In this document: positions 1 to 8,297 of the stretch, piece by piece
Numbering within the stretch: position 1 is the stretch's first letter
How the letters are laid out: the number at the start of each line of letters is the position of its first letter
NCBI GenBank assembly: GCA_016742215.1
Contig: JACVCC010000006.1
Location: forward strand, 1 to 47,758
Length of the DNA: 47,758 bases
Reading direction: 5' to 3'
Source: Brevundimonas sp.
GTDB taxonomy: Bacteria; Pseudomonadota; Alphaproteobacteria; Caulobacterales; Caulobacteraceae
The notes under the pieces: model-generated
Seen by the model: the letters and a program-made list of their open reading frames with translations, nothing else
What the model was told of the DNA's origin: nothing
Databases searched by the model: none
Translations under genes and position numbers: made by a program

Positions 1-364
1 CCCCGCCGCCGCCCGGGTCCTGACCGAGCGTCTGGCCCGCCGCTTCGAGGCCCAGCAGCGTCTGGCCGCCCGCGCTGCGGCTGCGGCCGCGGACACTGCT
101 GCTCCTGCCGCCGCAACGACCGAAACTCCGGCTCCTGCCGCGGCCGAGACCGCCGCGCCTCCTCCGGCCGCCGCTGCTACGACCCCGCCGCCGGCCGCTC
201 GCTCGACCCCGCGTCCGGCTGCCCGTCGTCCGGCCCCGCGTCCCGCCCCGGCCCGCACTCCGACCCCGGCTCCGGCCGAACCGACTGGCGAACGCCCGTA
301 CCAGCCCGCCGCCGCCGCGCCCGCGTCCGAAACGCCTGCCCAGCCGCGCCAGTCGGTGCAATAA
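1..364 (+). CDS. C-terminal end of an unidentified Ala/Pro-rich protein (5' end outside window)
   Basis: An open frame runs in from the left edge (first full codon at position 2) and ends with TAA at 362-364. The first visible residues (ARVLTERLARRFEAQQRLA) look like an amphipathic, arginine-rich helix. The remaining roughly 95 residues are low-complexity Ala, Pro, Thr and Arg with repeated PAP and RP pairs, as in a disordered, positively charged tail. No conserved domain is visible, so the function cannot be told from this fragment. It ends 38 bases before the tRNA-Leu gene. Confidence 0.6.
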   Translation, partial: PAAARVLTERLARRFEAQQRLAARAAAAAADTAAPAAATTETPAPAAAETAAPPPAAAATTPPPAARSTPRPAARRPAPRPAPARTPTPAPAEPTGERPYQPAAAAPASETPAQPRQSVQ

Positions 365-402
365 GACGGCTGGCCCGGCGCGGATTCGCGCCGGGGCCCG
401 CC

Positions 403-487
403 GCGAGCGTGGCGAAACTGGTAGACGCAAGCGACTTAAAATCGCTCGACCTCGGTCATGCGGGTTCGACCCCCGCCGCTCGCACCA
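403..487 (+). tRNA. tRNA-Leu (anticodon UAA)
   Basis: The acceptor arm GCGAGCG (403-409) pairs with CGCTCGC (477-483), followed by discriminator A and an encoded CCA at 485-487. The anticodon stem AGCGA/TCGCT encloses the loop CTTAAAA, with anticodon TAA at 437-439. The T arm contains GGTTCGAC. The extra-long variable region and the TGGCGAAACTGGTAGACGC D arm are typical of class II tRNA-Leu. Confidence 0.97.
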
Positions 488-600
488 TCACGACACTATG
501 TCGCCGACAGCTGGGCCGTATCGTCACAGAACCATGATGATCCTACGTGGCTCGCGGGGTAAATCCGCGGCAGTTCGTTGCCCTCCTTGGGGAAGCTGTC

Positions 601-2022
601 ATGCCCATCGATCTCCGTCCCGACCGTCGCACGCTCATGGCCGGCGGCGCCGCCGGCATGGCCTTCGCGGGGTTCTCCCGCTCGGCGCAGGCCCAGACGG
701 GGCAGGAGACCTATCTGAACGAGGTCACCGGCTACGGTCCCCTGCGCTCCGATCCTAATGGTCTGCTCGACCTTCCCGAGGGGTTCTCCTACCGCGTCGT
801 GTCGCAGGGGGGCGAGACGATGGACGACGGTCTGCTGGTGCCCGGCCAGTTCGACGGGATGGGCTGCTTCGCCCTTGAAGGCACGCGCGTCGCACTGGTC
901 CGCAATCACGAGCTCAAGGGCTCCAGCGCCGCGCACCGCAACTGGGGGCCCGGAGGCTACCGCCAGGAGCGCGTCGGCGGGATCGACAAGGCGAAGGCCT
1001 ACGACACATTCAAGAACGGCGTGGTTCTGCCCGGCGGCACGACGACCGTCGTCTATGACACCGCCACCGGCGAGACGGTGCGCCAGCACCTCAGCCTGAT
1101 CGGCACCTCGACCAACTGCGCCGGCGGCGTCACGCCGTGGGGCAGCTGGCTGACCTGCGAGGAGACCGAGGAAAAGCCGTCGAACGCCGACGTCATGCGC
1201 GAGCATGGCTATGTGTTCGAGGTTCCGGCCAGTGCGACCGGTCTGGTCGAGGCTGTGCCGATCAAGGCCATGGGGCGCTTCGACCACGAGGCGGTGGCGG
1301 TCGATCCGCGCACCGGCATCGTCTACCTGACCGAGGATCGCGCCGACGGCCTGTTCTATCGCTTTATTCCCGACACGCCGGGCCGGTTGATCGACGGCGG
1401 CAGGCTGCAGGCCATGGTCTTCCGTGACGCCCCCGGCGCCGACAGCTCCAACCGGGAGACGCGCATCTGGAACGTCGGCGACTGGAAGCAGGTCGACTGG
1501 GTCGATCTTCAGGATGTCGAGAGCCCCAACGACGATCTGCGCAGGCGCGGCCACGCCGACGGCGCGGCGCTGGTGGCGCGCGGCGAAGGCATCCACTGGG
1601 GCGAGGGCGAGCTGTACATGACGGCCACCTCGGGCGGCCCGATACAGCGCGGCCAGATCCTGCGCTACATCCCCTCCGCCGACGAGGGACAGGCCGGCGA
1701 GCGCGCCAATCCGGGTCGCATCCAGCTGTTCGTCGAAACCACGGACGAGAAGGTCATGAACATGGCCGACAACCTGACCGTCGCGCCCTGGGGCCACCTG
1801 ATCCTGTGTGAAGACAACTATTCCAGCGATATCCGCAATCACCTGAAGGGCGTCACGCCGGACGGGAAGATCTACACGCTGGGCCGCAACGTCTTCCGCG
1901 GCAACTCGGAGTTCTGCGGCGCCTGCTTCTCGCCGGACGGCTCGACCCTGTTCGTCAACATCCAGTTCCCTGGCGTGACCTTCGCCATCACCGGGCCCTG
2001 GGACACGGTTCGGACCTCCTGA
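601..2022 (+). CDS. PhoX-family (DUF839) alkaline phosphatase-like protein, Tat-exported
   Basis: A 473-residue protein. The N-terminus has a twin-arginine signal (DRRTLMAGG at residues 8-16, then a hydrophobic stretch and an AQA cleavage region), so it is probably exported folded to the periplasm. The body carries blocks typical of the PhoX/DUF839 beta-propeller phosphatases: NHELKGSS, TPWGSWLTCEET, GRFDHEAVAVD, EGIHWGEGELYMTATSGG, LILCEDN and a C-terminal EFCGACFSPDG...NIQFPG. PhoX enzymes are Ca/Fe-dependent phosphomonoesterases that release phosphate outside the cytoplasm. I chose ATG 601, preceded by GGGGAA, because the signal sequence begins there. An in-frame start at 547 would place 18 extra residues before the Tat motif. 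Substrate specificity is not visible. It stands alone between tRNA-Leu and pyk, and I saw no Pho box. Confidence 0.88.
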   Translation: MPIDLRPDRRTLMAGGAAGMAFAGFSRSAQAQTGQETYLNEVTGYGPLRSDPNGLLDLPEGFSYRVVSQGGETMDDGLLVPGQFDGMGCFALEGTRVALVRNHELKGSSAAHRNWGPGGYRQERVGGIDKAKAYDTFKNGVVLPGGTTTVVYDTATGETVRQHLSLIGTSTNCAGGVTPWGSWLTCEETEEKPSNADVMREHGYVFEVPASATGLVEAVPIKAMGRFDHEAVAVDPRTGIVYLTEDRADGLFYRFIPDTPGRLIDGGRLQAMVFRDAPGADSSNRETRIWNVGDWKQVDWVDLQDVESPNDDLRRRGHADGAALVARGEGIHWGEGELYMTATSGGPIQRGQILRYIPSADEGQAGERANPGRIQLFVETTDEKVMNMADNLTVAPWGHLILCEDNYSSDIRNHLKGVTPDGKIYTLGRNVFRGNSEFCGACFSPDGSTLFVNIQFPGVTFAITGPWDTVRTS

Positions 2023-2131
2023 ACGGCCCGCGCGCCATAACTTCATGTTTCCGTAGGGCGCGGCGCCCTTACATCCGGATGCGTTTCGTTGGCAGAAGGG
2101 GGCATCGCCCTTCGCGGCATACGGATATTCC

Positions 2132-3577
2132 ATGCTCAGAGCCCGCCGAGCCCGCATCGTCGCCACCCTTGGTCCCGCCAGCCGTTCGCCGGGCATGGTG
2201 AAGGCCCTGGCCGAGGCCGGGGTCGATGTCTTCCGTCTGAACTTCAGCCACGGGTCTCATGAGGACCACGCTGCGGCCCTGAAGGCCGTGCGCGGCGCCG
2301 AGATGGCGCTCAAGCGTCCGCTGGGCGTGCTGGCCGACCTGCAGGGGCCCAAGCTGCGTCTCGGCCGGTTCGCCAACGTCGAGATCGATGTGAAGCCCGG
2401 CCATACCATGCGCTTCGACCTCGATCCGACGCCGGGCGACGAGACGCGGGTGCAGATGCCGCATCCGGAAATCTTCAAGGCCCTGCGCACCGGCATGCTG
2501 CTGCTGCTGGACGACGGTCGGGTGCGGCTGCGGGTCGGCGAACGGTCTGACGAGTGGGCCGATGTGACGGTCGAGAGCGGCTCCAAACTGTCCGACCGCA
2601 AGGGCGTGGCTGTGCCCGAGGCCATCATCCCCGTCTCGGCCCTGACGCCGAAGGATCGCGAGGATCTCGCCTTCGCCCTACGCATTGGCGTGGACTGGGT
2701 CGCGCTCAGCTTCGTGCAGAAGGCCGAGGACATGGCCGAGCTGAAGCAGCTGGTGAAGGGCAGGGCCGCCTGCCTGGCCAAGATCGAGAAGCCGCAGGCG
2801 CTGGCCCAGCTGGACAGCATTCTGGACTACTGCGACGGCGTCATGGTCGCCCGCGGCGATCTGGGCGTGGAGCTGGAGCCGGAGGAGGTGCCGGTCGCCC
2901 AGAAGCAGATCATTCGCGCCGCCCGCGATCGCGGCGTGCCGGTCATCGTCGCCACCCAGATGCTGGAATCCATGACCTCCGCCCCGGCCCCGACCCGCGC
3001 CGAGGCCTCGGACGTCGCCAATGCCGCCTACGAGGGCGCCGACGCCCTGATGCTGTCGGCCGAAACCGCGTCGGGCGGCTATCCGCTGGAGGCCGTCACG
3101 GTCATGAGCCGGATCATCGAGCGGGTGGAGGGCGACCCCCTCTGGCCCAGCCTGATGGACGCAGAACACGCCGGCATGAACGACTTCGACGCCGACGCCC
3201 TGGTGGCCGCCGCGCGCAAGGCGGCCGAGGCCCAGTCCACGGCCTGTATCGTCGTCTTCACGACGCTGGGCGGCACGGCGCGGCGCATGGCCCGCGAGCG
3301 GCCGCTGCAGCCGGTTCTGGCCCTGACGCCCAACCCCGACACCGCCCGCCGTCTGGCGCTGGTCTGGGGACTGGAGACCCGGCTGGGCAAGGAGCCGACC
3401 TCGCTGGAGGACGTCACCGACGACGCGGTCACCAGCGCCATGACCTACGGTCTGGCCGAGGCCGGCCAGCGCATCCTGATCCTCGCCGGCACGCCCTTTG
3501 GCGCACCGGGGGCTGCGAATCTGCTGCGGCTGGCGCATGCTCCGACGAAGGGTAAGGGCGGCAAGGGCCGCGCCTGA
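2132..3577 (+). CDS. pyk: pyruvate kinase
   Basis: A 481-residue protein of normal length for bacterial pyruvate kinase, which converts phosphoenolpyruvate and ADP to pyruvate and ATP in the last step of glycolysis. Visible family blocks, in order: the N-terminal RIVATLGPASRS with DVFRLNFSHGSHEDH (phosphate-binding Arg/Asn/Ser), the lid B domain (about residues 70-165), ALSFVQKAED, the catalytic Lys in AKIEKPQAL, the Mg/K-binding ARGDLGVELEPEEVP, and VIVATQMLESM followed by RAEASDVANAAYEGADALMLSAETASGGYP. The C-terminal allosteric domain is complete. It ends 19 bases before the adenine methylase start, so the two may be co-transcribed. Confidence 0.97.
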   Translation: MLRARRARIVATLGPASRSPGMVKALAEAGVDVFRLNFSHGSHEDHAAALKAVRGAEMALKRPLGVLADLQGPKLRLGRFANVEIDVKPGHTMRFDLDPTPGDETRVQMPHPEIFKALRTGMLLLLDDGRVRLRVGERSDEWADVTVESGSKLSDRKGVAVPEAIIPVSALTPKDREDLAFALRIGVDWVALSFVQKAEDMAELKQLVKGRAACLAKIEKPQALAQLDSILDYCDGVMVARGDLGVELEPEEVPVAQKQIIRAARDRGVPVIVATQMLESMTSAPAPTRAEASDVANAAYEGADALMLSAETASGGYPLEAVTVMSRIIERVEGDPLWPSLMDAEHAGMNDFDADALVAAARKAAEAQSTACIVVFTTLGGTARRMARERPLQPVLALTPNPDTARRLALVWGLETRLGKEPTSLEDVTDDAVTSAMTYGLAEAGQRILILAGTPFGAPGAANLLRLAHAPTKGKGGKGRA

Positions 3578-3596
3578 TCCGTCCCGAAGGGGCGTC

Positions 3597-4631
3597 ATGA
3601 TCAAATACATCGGCTCCAAGCGCGCGCTGCTGGGCCATGTCACCGCTGCGATTTCGGCCTCGTTGCCGGAGGGAGGAACGGTCTGCGACCTGTTCTCCGG
3701 CTCCGCGCGCGTGGGCCATGCCCTGAAGAAGCAGGGCTTTCGCGTCTGGTCGAACGATCACAACGCCTACGCCCACACGCTCGCCACCGCCTATGTTCAG
3801 GCCGACCGCGAGCGCTGGCATGACCGGGCCGAGGCGGTGCTGGCCGAACTGCGCACGGTGAAGCCCGAGGCGGGCTGGTTTACCCAGGCCTATTGCGAGG
3901 ACGCCCGCTTCTTCCATCCCGACAATGGCGCGGTCATCGACGCCATGCGCGACCGTATCGCCGCCCTGTCGCTGGAGCCCGAACTGGAGGCCATCGCGCT
4001 GGTGTCGCTGATGGAGGCGGCCGATCGGGTGGATTCCACCGCCGGCCTGCAGATGGCCTATATGAAGTCGTGGGCCTCGCGCGCGCTGAAGCCGCTGGAA
4101 CTGCGCATGCCCGACATCCTGCCGGGCGTCGCCGGCGGCCCGTGCAAGGCCACCCACGCCGACGCCGTGGAGATCGCGCCGCAGATCGAGGCCGATCTTG
4201 TCTATCTGGACCCGCCCTACAATCAGCACTCCTACCTCGGGAACTACCACTGCTGGGAAAGCCTGGTGCTGTGGGACAAGCCCGAGACCTATGGCGTGGC
4301 GAACAAGCGGATCGACGTGAAGACCCGCAAGAGCGCCTTCAACAGCCGCCCCGGCATCGCTCCGGCCCTGGAGGCGGTGATCGCCGGCCTGAAGGCGCCC
4401 AATCTGGTCGTGTCCTTCAATGACGAGGGCTACCTGAGCCGGGATCAGCTGGTGGCCATGCTGTCCGGTCGCGGGGACGTGCAGGTGATCGAAATCCAGC
4501 GGCCCCGTTACGTCGGCGCCCGCATCGGCATCCACAATCCCAAAGGCGAGAAGGTCGGCGCGGTCGGCCGGCTGAGGAACGTCGAGTATCTGTTCGTGGT
4601 CGGCGAACAGCGGGTGACGCTGGCGGCCTGA
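3597..4631 (+). CDS. D12-class (Dam-like) N6-adenine DNA methyltransferase, orphan
   Basis: A 344-residue protein starting at ATG 3597. Motif I, DLFSGSARVGH (residues 31-41), binds S-adenosylmethionine, and the catalytic motif IV DPPYNQHSY begins at residue 205. This order and the MIKYIGSKRALL N-terminus match the D12-class adenine methylases (the COG3392-like branch). An NDHNAYAH block near residue 53 is also typical. It is distinct from the beta-class cell-cycle methylase CcrM. No restriction endonuclease or specificity subunit lies nearby, so it is an orphan, and its recognition site cannot be read from sequence. It follows pyk by 19 bases and probably shares its transcript. Confidence 0.9.
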   Translation: MIKYIGSKRALLGHVTAAISASLPEGGTVCDLFSGSARVGHALKKQGFRVWSNDHNAYAHTLATAYVQADRERWHDRAEAVLAELRTVKPEAGWFTQAYCEDARFFHPDNGAVIDAMRDRIAALSLEPELEAIALVSLMEAADRVDSTAGLQMAYMKSWASRALKPLELRMPDILPGVAGGPCKATHADAVEIAPQIEADLVYLDPPYNQHSYLGNYHCWESLVLWDKPETYGVANKRIDVKTRKSAFNSRPGIAPALEAVIAGLKAPNLVVSFNDEGYLSRDQLVAMLSGRGDVQVIEIQRPRYVGARIGIHNPKGEKVGAVGRLRNVEYLFVVGEQRVTLAA

Positions 4632-4656
4632 GGCGGGACCGGAACATTACAAATCC

Positions 4657-4935
4657 ATGACCGTTGTGCCGGGCATGGAACACGCACCGATGAGCTCCGC
4701 CCGCCGCCTCGACGGCTATCGCGCCTATCATCGCGCCGCCGATGCGTTCGAGACGGTGGCATGGAAGGCTCCGCGGTCGACCCGCTTCGAGAGTCGGGCC
4801 GCCAACGACGGACATCCGGACACCCCGACCCTCCGCGATGTGATGAACGCCATGCCCGGCTGGGCCGTGGTGGTCGGCGGCGGCATCTTCGCGGCCTTCA
4901 TGGGCGCGATGCTGGGCGGGATGCTCCAGGTCTAG
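4657..4935 (+). CDS. small single-pass membrane protein, unknown function
   Basis: A 92-residue frame. The N-terminal two-thirds is polar with many Arg residues. The C-terminal 25 residues (AVVVGGGIFAAFMGAMLGG) form one glycine-rich hydrophobic segment. Starts at 4657, 4675 or 4690 are all possible and none has a clear ribosome binding site. I do not recognise the family. It lies 25 bases after the methylase gene and ends 4 bases before the convergent rnhB stop, so the gap is filled by coding sequence on both strands. A real gene is likely but not certain. Confidence 0.55.
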   Translation: MTVVPGMEHAPMSSARRLDGYRAYHRAADAFETVAWKAPRSTRFESRAANDGHPDTPTLRDVMNAMPGWAVVVGGGIFAAFMGAMLGGMLQV

Positions 4936-4939
4936 AGCC

Positions 4940-5563
4940 TCAGCCCTCCAGCAGCGCCTTCACCGGCCCCCATGTGCGCCTATGTTCGGGGCAGGGGCCA
5001 TGCAGCTTCAAAGCCTCGGAATGGATCGGCGCGTTGTAACCCTTGTGCCTGGCGAAGCCGTAGGCGGGGTACAGGGCGTCCATCTGGACCATCAGCCGAT
5101 CCCGCGCCGTCTTGGCCAGGATCGAGGCTGCCGCGATAGACAGCGACAGGCCGTCGCCGCCCACCACGGTCTGGATCGGGCAGGGCAGTTTGAAGCGATA
5201 GTTGCCGTCAACGAGGGCTGCGACCGGCCGCACCGCCATCGCCTCGATGGCCCGGCACATGGCCAGCCCCGTGGCGCCGAGGATGTTCAACTCCTCGATC
5301 TCCCGCGCCGAGGCGAAGCCGACCCCCCACGCGATGGCCCGCGCCTTGATCTCGGGCTCCAGCATCATGCGGCGCTTCTCGGTCAGGGCCTTGGAGTCGT
5401 CGATGCCCGGCGGCAGGTCATCCGGGTTCAGGATCACCGCGCCTGCCGACACCGGCCCCGCCCACGGTCCGCGTCCGGCCTCGTCCACGCCGCACACCGG
5501 TCCGCCGCTGGACTGGGCCAGCAGGGTCTCGAGGGCGAGGGTCGGGAAGGCGCGGTCGGACAT
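4940..5563 (-). CDS. rnhB: ribonuclease HII
   Basis: A 207-residue protein that nicks RNA-DNA hybrids and removes single ribonucleotides from DNA. The catalytic carboxylates are visible in [15 protein letters not shown] (Asp and Glu), with [10 protein letters not shown], the third acid in ALVDGNY, and [18 protein letters not shown]. The C-terminus carries YGFARHKGY...HGPCPEHR as in full-length family members. I place the start at ATG 5563, because the family's N-terminus begins about 15 residues before CGVDEAGRG. Its A is also the last base of the tag stop codon (TGATG, one-base overlap), so translation is probably coupled to tag. Confidence 0.95.
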   Translation of the reverse strand: MSDRAFPTLALETLLAQSSGGPVCGVDEAGRGPWAGPVSAGAVILNPDDLPPGIDDSKALTEKRRMMLEPEIKARAIAWGVGFASAREIEELNILGATGLAMCRAIEAMAVRPVAALVDGNYRFKLPCPIQTVVGGDGLSLSIAAASILAKTARDRLMVQMDALYPAYGFARHKGYNAPIHSEALKLHGPCPEHRRTWGPVKALLEG

Positions 5564-6159
5564 CAGGGCCGGGCCATCGCACGAACCTGCGCGTGACGGA
5601 AGCAGGGCGTCTGGTGATCGTTGACCATGCCCACTGCCTGCATGAAGGCATAGACGATCACCGGGCCGCAGAAGTTGAAGCCGCGCTTCTTCAGCGCCTT
5701 CGCCATCGCCTCGCTCTCGGGCGTCTTCGTCGGGGCTTCGCGGAACTGGCTCCATTCGTTCTGGATCGGGGACCCGCCGACGAACGACCAGAGCCATTCC
5801 GAAAAGTCTTCGCCGTTATCGCGCATCTCCAGCCAGATCTGCGCCCCGCGGATGGCGGCGTTGATCTTGGCGCGCGAGCGGATGATGCGCGGGTCGTTCA
5901 GCAGGCGCTCGATGTCCGCCTCGCCATAGCGGGCGACCTTCTCGGGATCGAAGCCGTCGAAGGCGTCGCGCAGGCCCTCTCGCTTCCTCAGAATGGTGAT
6001 CCACGCCAGCCCGGCCTGAAAGCCGTCCAGCACAAGCTTCTCCCACAGGGCGCGAGCGTCGTACTCGGGCACGCCCCATTCCTCGTCGTGATAGGCGATG
6101 TAGAGCGGGTCCGTCGTCCCGCACCATCCGCACCGGCCTTCGGCATGTGAGTCGGTCAT
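5563..6159 (-). CDS. tag: DNA-3-methyladenine glycosylase I
   Basis: A 198-residue base-excision repair enzyme that removes 3-methyladenine from alkylated DNA. Evidence: the N-terminal [21 protein letters not shown] (zinc-binding Cys plus the substrate-pocket YHDEEWG), the helix-hairpin region [21 protein letters not shown], and the C-terminal [22 protein letters not shown] with the zinc-ligand Cys and His. ATG 6159 is preferred because RCGWC normally lies close to the N-terminus; ATG 6177 is an alternative adding six residues. Neither has a strong ribosome binding site. The stop overlaps the rnhB start by one base, making a small repair operon. Confidence 0.95.
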   Translation of the reverse strand: MTDSHAEGRCGWCGTTDPLYIAYHDEEWGVPEYDARALWEKLVLDGFQAGLAWITILRKREGLRDAFDGFDPEKVARYGEADIERLLNDPRIIRSRAKINAAIRGAQIWLEMRDNGEDFSEWLWSFVGGSPIQNEWSQFREAPTKTPESEAMAKALKKRGFNFCGPVIVYAFMQAVGMVNDHQTPCFRHAQVRAMARP

Positions 6160-6207
6160 GCGGGGAGGGTAGTGCATCGGGCGGCTGGCCCGAACAGCGG
6201 TCCCGCC

Positions 6208-6711
6208 TTAAGCCGCCTCGTCCGCCGACGTGTCCTTGGGCATCAGTTCCCCGATCGTCGGACGGTTCGCCGACAGGTTCAGCTGGATGTCGCGCGGTTT
6301 CACGATCTCGTTGCAATGGCCGCAGGCGATGCGGGGGTTCAGCTCATGGCCGCAGCTCTTGTGCAGCATGGTGATGCCGGCGTCGGTGTCGCCATACACG
6401 TGCTTGGCGCCCCAGCCGTGCAGGGTGACCAGCACGCCGTACAGGTCCTTGCCCTTGGCGGTCAGCACATACTCGTTGCGCGGCGGGCGTTCGGAATAGA
6501 GGCGGGGCTCAAGCACGCCGTGCTGGACCAGGCTCTTCAGACGCGCGGCCAGAACGTTGCGGGCGACGCCGAGGCGGTCCTGCCATTGCTCGAACCGGCT
6601 GACGCCATTGAACGCGTCGCGGATGACCAGCAGCGTCCACGGATCGCCGATGACCTCCAGCGTAGCGGCGATCGAACAGCTCTGGCGAGAATAGTCGGCG
6701 GTGCGTCCCAT
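6208..6711 (-). CDS. HxlR-family transcriptional regulator with C-terminal Cys-rich knuckle
   Basis: A 167-residue protein with the HxlR winged helix: CSIAATLEVIGDPWTLLVIRDAF, FEQWQDRLGVARNVLAARLKSLVQHGVL and the wing RNEYVLTAKGKDL (residues 12-90). The family has a conserved N-terminal Cys, here C12, which in some members senses oxidants or aldehydes. Beyond the usual ~110 residues there is a C-terminal extension with C120, C130 and C133 (SCGHELNPRIACGHC) that looks like a zinc or metal knuckle. It is divergent from the thioesterase gene at 6892. The palindrome GTGACGTCAC, 10 bases before its start codon, is a likely operator. Autoregulation and control of the thioesterase are inferred. Confidence 0.9.
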   Translation of the reverse strand: MGRTADYSRQSCSIAATLEVIGDPWTLLVIRDAFNGVSRFEQWQDRLGVARNVLAARLKSLVQHGVLEPRLYSERPPRNEYVLTAKGKDLYGVLVTLHGWGAKHVYGDTDAGITMLHKSCGHELNPRIACGHCNEIVKPRDIQLNLSANRPTIGELMPKDTSADEAA

Positions 6712-6720
6712 GGTGGAAAG

Positions 6721-6735
6721 GTGACGTCACGTCAC
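6721..6735. promoter_or_regulatory. candidate operator: palindrome GTGACGTCAC plus a third half-site
   Basis: GTGACGTCAC (6721-6730) is a perfect 10-base palindrome, followed directly by another GTCAC (6731-6735). It lies just upstream of the HxlR-family start at 6711, in the divergent intergenic region shared with the thioesterase gene. Binding by that regulator is inferred from position only. Confidence 0.5.
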
Positions 6736-6836
6736 AGGTTTTGCAAGAGGGTTGCCAATCTGAACGGACTAAGTCAGTCTCGTTTCGCTACGGACTCGTC
6801 GCGGCTCCCGCGGCGTTTCCGGATCCCTTGACCTTG

Positions 6837-6870
6837 GGGCGGAGGACCGGTGGTCTTCCGCCCTCCTTTT
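6837..6870 (+). terminator. intrinsic-terminator-like hairpin in the thioesterase leader
   Basis: GGGCGGAGGACC (6837-6848) and GGTCTTCCGCCC (6852-6863) form a 12-pair stem with one G-U pair and a 3-base loop, followed by TCCTTTT. It is oriented to act on rightward transcripts and lies 22 bases before the thioesterase start, so it could be an attenuator or the end of a short RNA. The U-run is interrupted, which lowers confidence. Confidence 0.45.
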
Positions 6871-6891
6871 CGTTCCCTCCCCGGAGCCCCC

Positions 6892-7737
6892 ATGACCGTC
6901 CAGACCCTCGATGAGGCCCTTGTCCTGACACCGGACGAAGAGGGCGGTCTGGTCGCGCCGTTGACCGGGGCTTTTTCCAATGCGCCCATGGCCTGGCCGG
7001 CAGAACGCGGTGCGCCCTTCGGCGGATTGATGGCGGCGTTGGCGGCGAAGGCGGCGAGGCAGGCCGTCGGCTCGACCAAGCCCCTGCGCACGGTCGCGAC
7101 CCAATTCCTCGTAGGTTCGAAGTTCGAGCCCCTGACCCTGACCGGCGAGCTTCTGCGCGGCGGCCGTTCCGCCGAGTACGTTTCGATCAGGGCCGGCCAG
7201 GGCGAGCGGCTGACGATGAGCGGTCTGGTCACCTTCGGCGCTCCGGGCGCCGGGCCAGAACTCCGCGCGGCGTCTATTACCCCGCCGCCGCTCGCCGATC
7301 AGCCTCTGACGCCCATGGGCGGCGAGGACTTCGCCCCCCACTTCCTCCGCTATGTCGAGCAGCGCTTCGTTGGCGGCATCAAGCTGTTCGGCCGCAATGA
7401 CGAAGACAGGATGGGCGTCTGGATGCGAACCACGGACGGCAAGCCGCTCGACGAGGCCCGGCTGGCCTTCCTGCTGGACGCCACCTTCCCGGTCTACTGG
7501 ACCATGCTGCCCGCGCCGCCGGCGGTCTCGGCCACGGCTGACCTGCGCTACGACTTCTTCGGCCCTATCCCCGAGGACGCGGGGCCGGACGGCTGGACCT
7601 ATTTCGAGTTCGTCTCCCGCGATAGCCACGGCGGCTGGACCGTCGAGGACGCCACCGCCTGGGCCCAGGACGGCCGCCCGCTCGCCGTCGGCCGCCAGTT
7701 AAGGAAGGTGCTGGCCTCCCGCGCGCCCAGGAGCTAG
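6892..7737 (+). CDS. acyl-CoA thioesterase-like (double hotdog) protein
   Basis: A 281-residue protein resembling TesB-like/4HBT_3 thioesterases, which fold as two fused hotdog domains and hydrolyse acyl-CoA esters. The first hotdog (about residues 15-115) carries FSNAPMAWPAERGAPFGGLMAALAAKAA and TQFLVGSKFEPLTLTGELLRGGRSAEYVSIRAGQ. The second (about 150-275) ends with TYFEFVSRDSHGGWTVEDATAWAQDGRPLAVGRQLRKVL. ATG 6892 is chosen because GGAG sits about seven bases upstream. It is divergent from the HxlR-family regulator, its likely controller. The stop TAG shares a CTAG with the stop of the convergent hemerythrin gene. The substrate is unknown. Confidence 0.75.
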   Translation: MTVQTLDEALVLTPDEEGGLVAPLTGAFSNAPMAWPAERGAPFGGLMAALAAKAARQAVGSTKPLRTVATQFLVGSKFEPLTLTGELLRGGRSAEYVSIRAGQGERLTMSGLVTFGAPGAGPELRAASITPPPLADQPLTPMGGEDFAPHFLRYVEQRFVGGIKLFGRNDEDRMGVWMRTTDGKPLDEARLAFLLDATFPVYWTMLPAPPAVSATADLRYDFFGPIPEDAGPDGWTYFEFVSRDSHGGWTVEDATAWAQDGRPLAVGRQLRKVLASRAPRS

Positions 7738-8297
7738 CCCGCGATCTGATGCTTCTGGATCAGGGGGATGACGATCTCCTCCTCATCATCCAGATGCCGG
7801 ATCACGGCCGGGCCCATGGCGAAGACCGTGTCGGCCAGCCGTGCGGCGTGGTCGGCGGCGTCGGGGGAGCGGAGGTTCTGGTGGAAGCCCACAGCCTTCT
7901 GGAAAAGGGTCTCCAGCTGCTCGTGAACCACGTCGTGGTCCCGGTCCAGCAGGTCGATGCCCTGCGCCAGCCGGTCGTCCAGCGTTCGGAACTTCGGGAA
8001 ATACTGGCCGCTCTCGATCCGGTGGTGGGCGTCCAGATGCTGCAGGAACTGCTGCACCGCAGGGATCAGCCGGCCGTGCAGGCCGGCCAGATCGGTCTTC
8101 CCGGCGCGCCAGTGGTCGATCACCGCCTCCATATGCAGGCGGTGGCGGCGGAAGCCTTCGTGGATTCCGAGCCAGAAGCGGGCCATCTCGGCGGTGGTTG
8201 GCTCGTGCCAGCGATCGCGGGGAAAGTCGGTCAGACCGATGCGCAGCGGCTCGGGCAGGCCCGCCCGAGTGGTCAGATGCAGCGGATCGTCAGACAA
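7734..8297 (-). CDS. hemerythrin HHE domain-containing protein
   Basis: A four-helix-bundle protein of about 187 residues with the spaced His and carboxylate ligands of a di-iron hemerythrin site: [54 protein letters not shown] and [16 protein letters not shown] near the C-terminus. Such proteins bind oxygen or NO or act in iron and redox handling; the role here is not visible. No ATG precedes the first helix in non-overlapping DNA. The best start is TTG 8297, which overlaps the last codons and stop of mnmA by 8 bases and suggests translational coupling. A longer frame to 8387 would lie wholly within mnmA and is unlikely. Confidence 0.8.
   Translation of the reverse strand: MSDDPLHLTTRAGLPEPLRIGLTDFPRDRWHEPTTAEMARFWLGIHEGFRRHRLHMEAVIDHWRAGKTDLAGLHGRLIPAVQQFLQHLDAHHRIESGQYFPKFRTLDDRLAQGIDLLDRDHDVVHEQLETLFQKAVGFHQNLRSPDAADHAARLADTVFAMGPAVIRHLDDEEEIVIPLIQKHQIAG

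Noticed and set aside
2023..2131. GGGCGCGGCGCCC inverted repeat between the PhoX-family gene and pyk
   Set aside because: The arms are separated by one base, so no good RNA hairpin with a U-run forms; probably chance in GC-rich DNA.
496..2196. Long open frame on the minus strand opposite the PhoX-family gene
   Set aside because: It is antisense to a complete, recognisable gene, has no family motif and reflects the high GC at third codon positions, which removes stop codons from the opposite strand.
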